Shown piece after piece: positions 11,748 to 22,181 of a DNA stretch of 64,000 nucleotides. The DNA is from Tetracladium setigerum. Lineage: Eukaryota > Ascomycota > Leotiomycetes > Helotiales. The notes under the pieces are model-generated. The model was not told where the DNA came from. It worked only from the letters and a program-made list of their open reading frames with translations, and ran no database searches. The position numbers and the translations under genes are program-made. The stretch spans positions 310,001 to 374,000 of the forward strand of contig PZJY01000004.1 of assembly GCA_031472005.1 (NCBI GenBank). Direction: 5' to 3'. The first letter of the stretch is position 1; each line of letters starts with the position of its first letter.

Positions 11748-12357
11748 TTATTTTGCTAACTTGACCGACAGTACACCCATTGCTAATCGTTGTGAATATC
11801 TCCTCCCAACTCTATAAAATTTCCTCTTCGCTGAGACTTTTCTCTTTTGGTCATGTAACGCCCGCTCGAATGCATTGGCGAAGTATAATCCCTTTCTAGA
11901 CGGCGTTATGACATTGGTCTTATTTAACATAGAAGGTTTCGTATAGGACCATTCGGGTTCCGGGGGGCCTCTGAAAATCCTTAGAAAAGTCAACTATAAT
12001 TGACTCTAGGGCTGTACACCGTTCTATGCGACGTAGTATCTCAAAGAGATGCTGAGATGCTGATATCCGTAACCTTAGGGAATGGCACCGCCGAAGAACG
12101 GAATCTGAGAGATGGCAAAATTTTATGTCCTTCACATTCCGGGAAGTGCGAAGGCCAAAATGCAGAGAGATTGCGAGAGTGTAAAGCTGCTGTGGAACGC
12201 GTAGGATTGGGCTTTTATAAAAGCCTCTCTCGTCCAAGCAAAGTTCAACAATTTGTGAAAGTATTTCTGTTGGAAGGTTTTGTAACGTAGAGGCGTGCGT
12301 AGCTGGCTCGTAGATTTTCTGAATCCATTCCCTTTTCTGCACATATTTTGTACTCAT
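11748..12357 (-). CDS. F-box domain protein with a one-base frame slip
   Basis: The N-terminus from ATG 12357 holds a short F-box, LQNLPTEILSQIVELC (residues ~28-43), which in related proteins binds Skp1 of SCF ubiquitin ligases. A leucine-rich, helical region follows. The frame ends early at about 11920 unless one base is dropped from the G6 run at 11962-11967 (+ strand numbering). The reading then continues to TAA at 11748, giving about 202 residues with a basic C-terminus (FYRVGRRYSQRLAMGVL). The protein is short for an F-box protein, as is common for expanded fungal families. Family call rests on the F-box alone; the second half is unassigned. Confidence 0.6.
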
Positions 12358-13439
12358 TTTGCTGGAGGTTGGGGTGGAAGAAATGTTTGAATTGCTTGTG
12401 CGGTAGTGAAAAACCAATTGTTCGTTTGGCGCATTACTCGGGCACCATTTTATGGTTAAACATTTTAACGATCATTTGTTCTGGCTTACAGTAAATCAAT
12501 CTAAAGATATGGCTTTGCCGATACAGTAGCACTTATGGTAAATCGATATTGATTTATGGAAGAGGTATGTATATATGGCTATAAGAACGTTGTCCTTGTA
12601 GCTAATTGCGAGGTGAGAATTCTCCTTCGAGAAGGCAAAACGAGCCGTTCGCCACTCTTTCCTTGGTCATCTATTTCCGAATCTTTTGCTTCTTATTAAT
12701 CAGAAAATGATAAGCACCTAGTTTGAGAGTCAGGAGCCAAAAATCGCATCTTTTTAATTTTATCATCAGGTTCCAACGCACCGCCATGTCCTTCTCTTGG
12801 GATGCGCATATCCTGCAAATGATTCGTATTTGATGTCAATAATACTCTACCAGACCAAGATGGGGTTGATTGACGATGATGACCGGAAGGTGACATTAGG
12901 GGGGCATTGTATGACCCCTTTCCCGGGACGTAAGAATACCTACAGCAGGAAGAACAACTGTGTCAGCACTCTTCGTCGGGCTCACCCATGGAAATTGTGG
13001 GTATATCCTCGCTTGGGTGGTGTATTCTTCTTTGTTATCCAAGTCGCTGCCGCCGCAGGATGCCATCGTAATTACGACCTTACCATCTGTCAGACAGTGG
13101 GGTGTTTTACACCCGTTTCGACTCCTCTGAATAGGGACTTCTTTTGTCGTATCACACTCACTAAGTATGATGATCAAGATGCATCCGACATAGAGTGTTT
13201 GGAAGCACGAATTCAGGAATGATATTCAGGGGGTTTTGGCCTATATATATACAGTGATCTGGCATCACTTATCTATCGTGGCTTTCAAGCCAGGTATATA
13301 AATATAACTCTGTAAATATAAGTATTTTGTACTGTTCTGTACAGTACTGTATGTACCGATAGTGTATAAAGATGCTGTTTCTCTTCTCTTTCATTCTTGG
13401 ACGCTGACACCAGCAATATCAGTTCAATACATCACAGCC
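12358..13439. promoter_or_regulatory. Upstream region of the cyclin gene
   Basis: Two TATA-like tracts, 13242-13251 and 13294-13306, precede the cyclin ATG at 13440; the nearer is ~135 bp upstream. A GTACAGTAC-type palindromic word lies at 13339-13352. Between 12700 and 13220 both strands carry open frames; neither is convincing. Confidence 0.4.
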
Positions 13440-14045
13440 ATGGTTTCTCGACCTCAAGCCTCCACCATCGGAGTCTGGAATAAATTTCTTCAAAGCAGCG
13501 TCAGCCCAGAGATGATTTGTTATCTAGCTCAAATGGTATCAAACGTTGTTGAAACAAATCTCAACCAAAATCCTGTTAGACCACTGGATCGAGTTCCAAA
13601 AGTCATCACAGCGAGTCACCACTTGGATGACACAACCCCTGCCTTAGAACATTTTATTTCTAGTATTGTCAGGCAAGCAGATGTCCAAGTCCCAATATTG
13701 TTGACAACTCTTCTCTATCTTTCTCGGCTGCGCTCCAAACTCCCTCCTCTTGCTCAGGGCATTCGATCTACTCCCCATAGAATCTTGCTCGCCTGCCTCA
13801 TTCTTTCTGAGAAGTTTCTTGATGACTCTAGCCTTTGTAACAAAGACTGGGCCTCATATTCTCAATCTGAGGAATTTAGCCTGAGTAATCAAGAGATCAA
13901 CATTATGGAGAGGCAACTCCTCTTCCTCTTGGACTGGGATCTTAATTTTCAACCATCTGAGCTAGAGCATCATCTCGAGGCATTTATTATAGGGATTCGG
14001 GACTCGAATGCAATGAACAAGCGGAAATTGGGAAGTCTTGAATAA
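13440..14045 (+). CDS. PCL/Pho80-type cyclin
   Basis: 201 residues from ATG 13440, whose context cagccATGG is strong. The cyclin box is recognisable at residues ~65-175: TPALEHFISSIVRQADVQVP, then LLTTLLYLSRLRSKLP, HRILLACLILSEKFLDDSS and the closing MERQLLFLLDWDL. This layout matches Pcl1/Pcl2/Pho80-like cyclins, which activate the Pho85 cyclin-dependent kinase in polarity, cell-cycle start and nutrient signalling. The partner and role here are inferred from family. Single exon, intact, two TATA-like tracts upstream. The C-terminus is short, ending soon after the box. Confidence 0.85.
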   Translation: MVSRPQASTIGVWNKFLQSSVSPEMICYLAQMVSNVVETNLNQNPVRPLDRVPKVITASHHLDDTTPALEHFISSIVRQADVQVPILLTTLLYLSRLRSKLPPLAQGIRSTPHRILLACLILSEKFLDDSSLCNKDWASYSQSEEFSLSNQEINIMERQLLFLLDWDLNFQPSELEHHLEAFIIGIRDSNAMNKRKLGSLE

Positions 14046-14655
14046 GAGGAAGCCACGGGGGAATGTTCGGTCATTGATCACAATTGAGAATATTTCGAAT
14101 TTGATATCAGAATAGAAGGTAGAGGAAATTTGAACAAATTTCCAAGCCCAGTGATGGAAATGGACCTGTTGGATTATTCTCAGACTTGTATTCTGCAACA
14201 AAGCAACATCAGTGCTCCAGAATTGTAAGAGCAGTAGATCTTACGGATGGTTTGGTCATCAATTAGAATTAGTAGTAAAGAAGTGTTAGCGTAAGATGTT
14301 GAAGTATTCACTGGTATTCACAGTACATCTTAACTTATGGCAAAACATTGAGCCGTGACTTGCAGAATTATATGCCGTGACTTAATGAGTAGCAGTATTG
14401 TATGATGAACTTAATACTGAAATGCCATTTATGGTTTATTTATGTACGATATTAACAACAATATTTATAAGGCATAGACTGCGGCGGTACTTGAGGGCAT
14501 TAAATACTCGTCCGAATCATGCTTAGCACTCTGTTGCAACACTCTGTTCATATATTGGAGAGGAATATCTCCCTTGACGTTCAAAATTGCAGAGTCTTGT
14601 GTTTTAATCTCCGAAACCTTACACTAACAGAATTATACTTGGCCACACTTTTGCT
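14046..14655. other. Intergenic, convergent 3' ends
   Basis: Lies between the 3' ends of the cyclin gene (+) and the membrane-protein gene (-). No coding or RNA signal recognised. Confidence 0.45.
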
Positions 14656-15547
14656 CTACAGTAACTCCGACTTCGCCTTCAATTGCACCCAGGTCAAAAC
14701 TGAAGATAGCAAAACAACAACAGAGATTCGCTTCATCACTCTCATATTTTCTGACCAGTAAAGTTGATCTCCACTCTCTTTATCCTTGGTCTTCTCGGAG
14801 CCTCGATGCTGAGGAAGATTTGGTATTCGAAGGAGATTCCAAACCGCAACGCTGAGAAAAGGTGTCGAGTAGAGTAACCATTTCCAATTGAGATCCGACT
14901 CTCGAATTACGTGCCGAGCCAGGGGGAAATACTTTCGAATTTGTGGTAATACCAATTTCGTGACAGCTTTATGGATCACTAAGCTGTAAAACACTGCAGC
15001 TATTGCAGAGTATATCCAACGCAGCCACCAGCTACTTCGATCGAGTCTTTGGCGTCGAGGAGGTTGAACAGTGAGAGGCTTTTGCTGTAGAAAATAATAC
15101 GGACCAGAAGTTGCCAGTATATTAACTAGCAGCGAGCTGATGCTGGTGGAAGTGGATGCTGAAGCAAGTACATAGGTGATGGGAATATAGCACAACAATG
15201 CAAGAGATGCAACTTCGGGACCTGTATGAAAATCTCAGTATATTAATGATTCATGGGTTCTTATGTACCGTACCAGTGCAATCAAGCCACCACCCAATGC
15301 CAAACTCGGATGCTTTCCACAGCATGATCGAGATATACTTCAATCGATTCTTCTTGTCTATGCCTACAAGGCTAGAGAGACCATCCACAATTCGTTGTGT
15401 TGTGGTAAAATCACCCTGTGAGGTGATGAAGGCGCTGATCACTACGAGAATACAAAATCGCCGCGCAAAATAGAGATCAGGTAGACCGCTGTCATGGTTG
15501 ATGAGAAGTTTGCGAACTGAAGTCCAACTGGGTGATGTAACTGCCAT
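14656..15547 (-). CDS. Polytopic membrane protein, unknown function
   Basis: Two exons (15547-15274 and 15221-14656; 52-bp intron, GTACGG..CAG) join in phase to give 279 residues. At least five hydrophobic segments are visible, including FCILVVISAFITS, LALLCYIPITYVLASAS, LRWIYSAIAAVFYSLVI, LLYSTPFLSVAVWNLL and ISVVVLLSSVLTWVQL. A charged loop (EKTKDKESGDQLYW) lies near the C-terminus. Size and topology recall fungal membrane enzymes of meroterpenoid or lipid pathways, but no catalytic motif is recognised, so no function is assigned. The 3' end of the ferric reductase gene lies 464 bp upstream, same strand. Confidence 0.7.
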
Positions 15548-16011
15548 ATTAGAATAATAATGAGGATACTGAAATCCTACGGCATTTGTTGAATGATTTA
15601 TCTTTGCAAATAACGGTCATCAAGTTTTATCTTGAGTGTCTTCGTGTATTTGAAGAATTGCTGACAAGTAAATCGTGGTGTCCAAAAGTCAGCGGATGAC
15701 TGGTGGCAGCAACATAAAGTGTGAATGAGTTGCTCTGTTATAAAAAGGCATGCTGAAATTCGTGCGGTTACTCAGGCTATTGATTGTTGAGACTACCGAG
15801 ATGTGTAACCTTTATGGGTATATAGTAACCGGTCTACGTATTTTATTGTACTGTATGCGTCATGCCATACTCTCAAATCCTATGTAGTCAACACCATTTC
15901 ATTTCACACCGAGATACTGTCAATTATTCACGCGTAGAAGAAGCTAGACTAAATGATCTGTTCTAATCACACCCTTTTCAAATGAAGTCCAACCTTACAC
16001 AAACAATATAG
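15548..16011. promoter_or_regulatory. Upstream region of the membrane-protein gene
   Basis: Separates the ferric reductase stop from the next start on the same strand. No defined element recognised apart from general AT-richness. Confidence 0.3.
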
Positions 16012-18063
16012 TCAGTTTGCCGAATATCTATATCCGATAGTTGTTTCATTTGCCGTCCGATATTCGTATCCGATGGTCTTCTCGTTTCCCACGGAATGCT
16101 CATTTCCAGCAGTTCCCGGATCTGTGTATCCAATAGGTTTTACTTCTGTTGACCGGTATTCGTATCCGATTGTCTTTTCGTTCCCTGCGGGATCTTCGTT
16201 CCCAGCTATTCCCTGTTCACTCCTAATTCTAGGCCATCTCTCTGGGCGAAATTCGTGCTCATGTAGATGAAGACCTTTGGTAGCGACGATATTACGTACT
16301 GAATCTGCGAACGCTGGATTGGCACAGACTACACGAAGTCAGCAAAAGTGTGATCTGGAATACTAGATACTCACCAGAAACCAAGACTCTACCTCTGCAG
16401 TTATCGTGCTGCAACTGGCTTTCTAAAGAAGCTTCAGGATTAAGTTCGCGGTATCGGGTTCGTAAGGTGTCTGTGCTGCTGTGGTTATCTTCGTCATTTT
16501 CGTCGAGGTCAAGTTCAACATGCTGAGGTTTATTTCGTACGTATCTCGTGCATCGAAACATCTTCAAATGATTAGCAGCAGATAAGAGTGATATAAACCA
16601 TGCCTTACATAACCTTGCTCTGGTGGCGCGCCTTGCCAGCCGGACCTGTACTTAAAAGTCGCCGCAGGATCTAGTCTCAGTCTAGAGAGCCGATCGCAGT
16701 CCTGTTGCAACAAGTCTTTTACCATTTGTTGTGCGGTATCATTTTTAACAAAGTACTTTTCGTTCTCCGCATCGTACCCAACAAACACTTGATCAACCTC
16801 CCAGAGGAGTGTTACGCGTTGTGTTTTAGCACTCCCAGCTTCTCTACTTTCCAGTAAATGCTTGACAGTAGCAAGCTGTGCTCCGATCCCGATACCTGTG
16901 GCGTACAAGATAACTGTACCAAATTCTTCAGGCCTGGGGGGCAATCCATAAGGTCCATCGATATAAGCGTTGAATCGTTGAGAATTTGTTGATTCCGAAT
17001 TAGCAAGCATTTTGAGTTTCCGTGTGAACCCCGCTCTGACATCAATCAGAAGCGTGACTTCTTTGGCCTTGCCCTTGTGCGTATTCCCCATGACGCGATT
17101 GCGAAAGGGTGCGATTGAGCAAAAGACGTGTGACTTGTTGACGGAATCCGCAGCCAAATGTGTTGTCCAGCTCGAACGCGAACCGCCCTTGTCAGTTCTA
17201 TATCGACTTTGAGAAGACCATCGCCATGAAAAATCGCAGCTTTTGCCCTCTGAAGTATGAGCATGCCTGTTCTCATGCTAAAGAGCAAGCAATACATAAT
17301 TGCAGTGATAATAAACAAAATAGCCGAAGGCTTCGATACACCGATAGGTGCCAGGTGGAGAAAACCGCCTGCAACGATAATAACTGCGAAGAAGACATGA
17401 CAGTAGCGGAATATTTCATAGAACGTCTGGCGTACAGAGGAGAATGAAGACAGTATAAGAGCAAAGAGTGCCGACGCAGCCTAGATCTCTGGCCATCAGT
17501 AACATAGTCTTCCAAAAGAAAGAGCGAGTTACATACCGTGAAACCTGCGATACGTGGCCGAGGTGATAGTATAATTCCCCCAGGCTGGTAAGGTACGAGT
17601 GCAATCACGACGTGAATGATGCCAACAAGAAATACTACCCTTCCCAGCCACCTATGGAAGAATGCTTGAAATTCATAGGCAATACCGAGGCTATCAGAAA
17701 GAAGACTTTGTCTCCCACTTACAATCAAAATACAAAGATTAAAGGCAAGGACCCGTCCGGAGCGCCAAATCAGTAAGTTACGGCTTTTCGCTGACAGAGC
17801 TAAGACAACAATATTGAGAATCAAGACTGCTGTCGCAAAAATAAGATAAAGAGGTGTAACAACGCCTGTTCCGCGTAGTTTTACCGACAATTTCTTTCCA
17901 TGTATAGACCCTAGCCGCAGCCTACGAAGAATTTGGGGGTGGATATGTATCTTCGTAAGATAGCCACGGATTTTGGATAGGCTCTGGAAAATAAACGAGA
18001 GAGGGGATAGTAGGAAATGAATGTACCTAGGACGCCGCAGCAAACCCAGACTGATGCGTCCAT
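16012..18063 (-). CDS. Ferric/cupric reductase transmembrane component (FRE family) with tandem-repeat tail
   Basis: Moves electrons from NADPH via FAD and two haems across the plasma or vacuolar membrane to reduce Fe3+/Cu2+. Four exons: 18063-17537, 17480-16609, 16561-16375, 16328-16012. Paired haem histidines are FHRW/IIHVVIAL and YCHVFF/GFLHLAP; the FAD loop is SHPFAIASW; NAD-binding motifs are YIDGPYG and YATGIGIGAQLATVKHLL. Two one-base gaps break the frame, at the G5 run 17935-17939 and the C4 run 17086-17089 (+ strand). Adding one base to each run closes all phases and gives 634 residues, starting MDASVWVCCGVLG. Relatives end soon after the EHEFRP motif; here ~70 more residues follow, including two 32-residue repeats (GNEKTIGYEYR core). 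Family secure; integrity uncertain. Confidence 0.88.
16057..16248 (-). repeat. 96-bp tandem repeat coding the reductase tail
   Basis: Two copies in exact 96-bp register (16057-16152 and 16153-16248), each coding 32 residues with the core GNEKTIGYEYR and a second IGY. Many differences between copies are synonymous, which suggests that the repeat has been kept as protein. Confidence 0.75.
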
Positions 18064-18535
18064 CGTATGATGTGCTTATACAGTGAATGAGCAGAGGGCA
18101 TCCAAATTCAAGGAGTTCCAATAGAGTTTTATGGTCGTAATGAGAGCCTTGATTCTAGGGATGGCAATAACCGGGTCAGCAAAGTTAGACAATAATAGAA
18201 AAGATCCAGGCACAGCATAAAGGAGATTAAAATAGAATAGCAACGGAGGGGCTGGTCTGATGACTGGACATTAAGAGACCATTTTTGTTATTTTTGGAAG
18301 CAATAGTCCTCCAATGGAATAAAGCTGGGATGCAGAGTTAAAGGAATGATGGAGACTCTTGTCATATGGGAATACTGGCACTTTGGCAGTGCTTGAGTCC
18401 ACGTATTGTAGGAACCGCTCGAAAGAGAATAATTTGTGTAATTCCGTGAAGGTTGCATTGGGCGCGTCTACAATTTCCCCGTTCTCCCAGTGAGGCGCTT
18501 CTGCTTGAGCTGGTGCGCTCTAGTGCTTACACGTA
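18064..18535. promoter_or_regulatory. Upstream region of the ferric reductase
   Basis: Lies between the reductase ATG (18063) and the stop of the ankyrin protein (18536), both on the minus strand. Iron-regulated promoters of this family often carry GATA-type (HGATAR) sites; I do not claim a specific one here. Confidence 0.3.
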
Positions 18536-19095
18536 TCATGCTCCCGTAGCAAATCCTGTATGCTGATTTCCTTCGTTCGCAATATCCAGTGCCGTCTTGC
18601 CTTTTGAATCCTTCGCCTTCATGTCAAAGCCTAGGCTCTGCAGCAACAGGACCGCTGCTATGTTTCCATGCTCTACTGCTACATGTAGCATTGTCTTTCC
18701 ATTTTCATCCAACTTTGTCAGATCAGCACCACTCCCCAGAGCGCCTTGATCAAAGATTCGCCACCCTTGTCTAACACCAATTTCCAGCTTTTCTTGCCAT
18801 CGATGATGATCTCGGTCGACTTCAAGTCCTCCCATTGAAAAATTCGGATTTCTTCAGGGGCCGGTGTTTGTTGATCATCCCTGCTCTCATCGGCGAAGAA
18901 CTCCAGCAGTCTCAAGATAAGGATGTACTCGTTCAAACATTCGAAATAGGGCGCTGGTTCAGCTAAGTGTTGTACGATTTCCGCAAGCTCGAGATAGCGT
19001 CGCCAGCAGATCGACCATGCTACTAGAGAGATAGCCCATACTGCAATGGAAATAGTAATCGTGCAGATAAATGTAATTGTGAGAATTTCGGACAT
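18536..19095 (-). CDS. Membrane-anchored ankyrin-repeat protein, one-base frame slip
   Basis: From ATG 19095 an N-terminal hydrophobic anchor (ITFICTITISIAVWAISLVA) is followed by ~80 soluble residues (FQWEDLKSTEIIIDGKKSW). Two ankyrin repeats come next: GKTMLHVAVEHGNIAAVLLL and, after the loop, KDSKGKTALDIANEGN. The two parts are in different frames. Adding one base to the C4 run at 18734-18737 (+ strand) makes a single 186-residue protein ending at 18536. The gene is head-to-tail with the ferric reductase, ~470 bp apart. Ankyrin repeats mediate protein-protein contact; the partner is unknown. It could be the C-terminal end of a larger family truncated here. Confidence 0.6.
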
Positions 19096-19155
19096 TTTGA
19101 AGATGCTGATAAGGGCGTAAAGATGGCTGGAAGTTTCTTTCAGGAGAGCTATTGG

Positions 19156-19166
19156 TGGCTTTATAT
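19156..19166 (+). promoter_or_regulatory. TATA-like element
   Basis: A TTATATA tract about 50 bp upstream of the ATG at 19215. Confidence 0.4.
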
Positions 19167-19214
19167 ACTGTGTCCAATCTATCTCCTGAGCAACGCGTCA
19201 TTACTCAGTCAAAT

Positions 19215-20401
19215 ATGAGAGACTATTTCCGGCCTGTGATCAGATCTGTAGTCAAACCTAGGGGCATGACGTTGGGTGAAGTCATGCAGAAAGCCCTTGA
19301 AAGGCATCTAGCTCAAGCAAAGTTGCAAACTATTCGCTCCGGTGCCTCTGAGACTGCAATGATTCCAGAAAACCTGATACAAACTGAAGTGGCTGTGAAG
19401 GTATTCGGGCAACGATGAACGAATGAGGGACCTGGAACGCTCGAGCTGTCACCTCTCTTCCGTCGACAATTCGAGCTTGTGATGGGTTTTGTTTCACCCC
19501 GACATGGCACTTCGTCATTGACAGGATATTCAGCTCGACAAGGATTAAATCTGAGAGAATCTCAGAAGTGTCTCCTTGGACGAGTAGTACTCTGAGGAAT
19601 TTCGTGTACAGTCGAATAATGGGCCCAGACACTCCTCTCGACAGAAGAGCTTTTGACTCTCACTCTACAATTTGTCAGGCCTTGCGCTTCCTCGGCGTCG
19701 GGATATTCGAACATGACAAGAGCAGTCTTACAAAGCCGGAGGACTTGCTCGCAAACTGGGTCTATGGGTGGAACAAGCTGCTATTTGACGGATACGAGGC
19801 GAATCCAGACACCAAAAAAGCCTGAAGGAACAAGCATCTCGCCACTACTGGGGCCTCGATGAGCTGAAGGCCATTACGGCGAGGTGGATGCAGGGAAAGG
19901 ACGAGGACAAGCTGCTTGAGCCAGGGAAGAAATTGACGAAGATCGATGACGAGACTAGAACGAAGTATCAGATTCCATTTGATGTATACGACACGCTCCA
20001 GCAGGCGACCAAAGACTTCGTCGCAGAGGCGTGGTTCAAGAGCCTGGGACGAATATCCTCCTTTCAGGATCCTACAATCGTTCAGCTTCCTCAACGTCGA
20101 CCAGAAGGATGGGGACATGCTTCTCGTGGAATGGATGCGTGAGCGAGACCCTCAACTAGACAGCGATAACTTACAGTCCAAGGTGATAAAACATACGTGG
20201 TCCCTGTCAACGCTGAGTATTATGGGAAAATGGATGTTGGGAAAGAACCAGGAGGCGCTGGTGGCGAGGGGAAAACGGTCGATTGAGATTCAGGGGAAGC
20301 GGTTAAAGGATGTGCAGGAGGAGAAAGCCCAGAAGCTGAGAGAAAGACAAAAACGCCTGGTAGACGAGATAAAGCGTCGTGAGCCTCCTTGGCGCCTTTG
20401 A
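19215..20401 (+). pseudogene. Frame-disrupted lineage-specific protein with coiled-coil C-terminus
   Basis: A protein-like signal runs the whole length but in three frames. The ATG frame ends with TGA at 19416. Coherent coding then continues in a second frame (FVIDRIFSSTR, PEDLLANWVYGWNKLLFDGY), a third (ASRHYWGLDELKAITARWMQ, VYDTLQQATKDFVAEAWF) and a fourth stretch ending in a Lys/Arg/Glu-rich helix (QEEKAQKLRERQKRLVDEIK). The needed changes are one base added near 19427-19429, one added at the A6 run 19814-19819, and one removed near 20067. The total is then exactly 396 codons. One TGA remains, readable as a mutated CGA. No family recognised. Confidence 0.45.
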
Positions 20402-21256
20402 TTATCTTTCAAGTCTCGGCATCCAGCTTCATCTTACTTTCTGTAAGACATCTTATCTCCCTCTGCATAAATCCCTCCCGTGTCACCCCCACCACCTCCC
20501 CCTCCTCCTCTGGCTCGTCCACCTCATTTTGCATATCCCTCTCACATCGTGAACGTCCTAGACTTCACCGACTCTCCCAGACTTCCACAGAGTCAAGGGC
20601 TCGAGGGGCCTCAACCTGTTGACTAATCCATGGATGAACACAAAGAAGCGATGAGATAATAACTTGGAGTCAGAAAATGTTTCCTTTAGTTTCTTTGACC
20701 ATACTTAACCTCACCAACTTAGCTAGATAGCACTTGACTTTTATGATTCTCCTATGCGATAATACTAACCCTACTCCTGCCCCTTATTTAGGGTCGTATG
20801 ACTACTTCTCTAAGGTAATTAAGCTATATCACGTGACGCAGCTCGCTTAATGATTCAGGGGTAGTCCCTCTTCGACTGAACACCAGCTCTCAGCCAGCTC
20901 ATACATCAGGAAACCTCATAGCAGGATTCTTATAATCATTAAGCCTTCGCAAAATTACCTACAAAGGCAAATGATAAATTCAGCGAACACCGGAAGCCGA
21001 CTCACATGTCGTTCATAATAAAATAAACTTTATCGAAGAAAAAGTTGGATTCATACCTTCCTTCTCTTCTACCTAGTTTGCTCTACCAGGAGGCACTTGA
21101 TGTACACACCTCGTCTCTCTATTTAACCCTACTGTCTAATTAAGCCTAGTGGACATCCTCCGTCATAGTCAATCACGAGCACGCCACGTTATAAAGTTTC
21201 AAGATCAGACCTATTCCAAATCTCCCACGAAATTTCTCTTCTCCGAATCCTAGCTT
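20402..21256. other. Intergenic
   Basis: A pyrimidine-rich stretch at ~20480-20530 (ACCACCTCCCCCTCCTCC-like) is low complexity. No gene recognised. Confidence 0.4.
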
Positions 21257-21781
21257 TCATCTAATATCTTCCATTTGTGAAAATATCTTCCTATCCCTAC
21301 CCAAATTGACACCTAAAGCTTGACTAATCAATCGCCATGCAACTACATCCGTTGTCTTGGGCCTTCTTACTGTACTTCTCACGGAAGAAGTACCAAATCG
21401 GCCTGAAGCTCTGTTCTTTTGAAATTGTTTTACTTCCCTGCGACAACGAGTTTTCCAGGAAGCCTTGAAGAGCTCAGCAGGGTGGGCATATGTGATTTCA
21501 TTTAGAGCGGTACTTATAGGTTGTAGATTTCTGATGTTCTGCTGCTCCCGAGGTTGTTTATCCGGTTCTGGCTGCTTAGAATCGTGTTCCTCTTTCGCTG
21601 GGTTTGATTGTAATGGTAGCGGTACCTGGGCAGTAGCGGTGAAGGTTTTCTGCGAAAACACGCCTGATGAGAATATTCCTAAGAAGAGGTCCTTACGGGC
21701 TGGATCATTATCCAAGGCGGGCCCTACTTTTCTAAATGAAAATGGATTGGACAGCGACTGGGCAGCTAGTTTTGCTGCCAT
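21257..21781 (-). CDS. Hypothetical protein
   Basis: 174 residues, single exon, ATG at 21781, intact. N-terminal part is neutral and alanine-rich (MAAKLAAQSLSNPFSFRK). A polar low-complexity middle (PAKEEHDSKQPEPDKQPREQ) and a basic C-terminal half (KASWKTRCRREVKQFQKNRA, SVRSTVRRPKTTD) follow. The charge profile fits a nuclear or nucleic-acid associated protein, or a mitochondrial presequence-bearing one. No domain recognised. Confidence 0.5.
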   Translation of the reverse strand: MAAKLAAQSLSNPFSFRKVGPALDNDPARKDLFLGIFSSGVFSQKTFTATAQVPLPLQSNPAKEEHDSKQPEPDKQPREQQNIRNLQPISTALNEITYAHPAELFKASWKTRCRREVKQFQKNRASGRFGTSSVRSTVRRPKTTDVVAWRLISQALGVNLGRDRKIFSQMEDIR

Positions 21782-22119
21782 ATTTCCTATTTAACCGATG
21801 GACGGGAGTCGATTGCTTTGAGTTTGGGATAGTAGCTAGCTGGCACTAGACCGATAAGAAGAGATGAACTGGAGAGAAGCCATAGCCATATTTATAAACT
21901 CGGAGCATGGGCGCTGCTCATTGATGCCGCAGTAACTCAAACCCAGAAAACCAGGCACTCAGCCACACAATTTTGGACGTGGTGGTGCTTAAGTGACGTA
22001 CAAGTATCTATGTGCTCCAAGATTTGCTCGTTGCCACTGTCATACCCTCTGGGGCGCGAGGCTGGAAGCTGTATTGTTGGAAGAAGGAACGCATGAGTGA
22101 CGCCACGGTATACACCGAG

Positions 22120-22132
22120 TCTCCTATAAAAC
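22120..22132 (+). promoter_or_regulatory. TATA-like element
   Basis: CCTATAAAACC lies about 55 bp before the ATG at 22182, in a sequence that reads like a promoter rather than coding DNA. Confidence 0.4.
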
Positions 22133-22181
22133 CTGCACCTCTTCCGCAAGTAAAAGTTTTAAACTACCATTTCCAACTTCA

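Noticed and set aside
12696..13222. Overlapping long frames on both strands (+ 12797-13222; - 13177-12696 joined by one added base at a G6 run)
   Set aside because: Both strands look equally plausible, neither has a family motif or an ATG in a good place, and the minus reading needs an edit.
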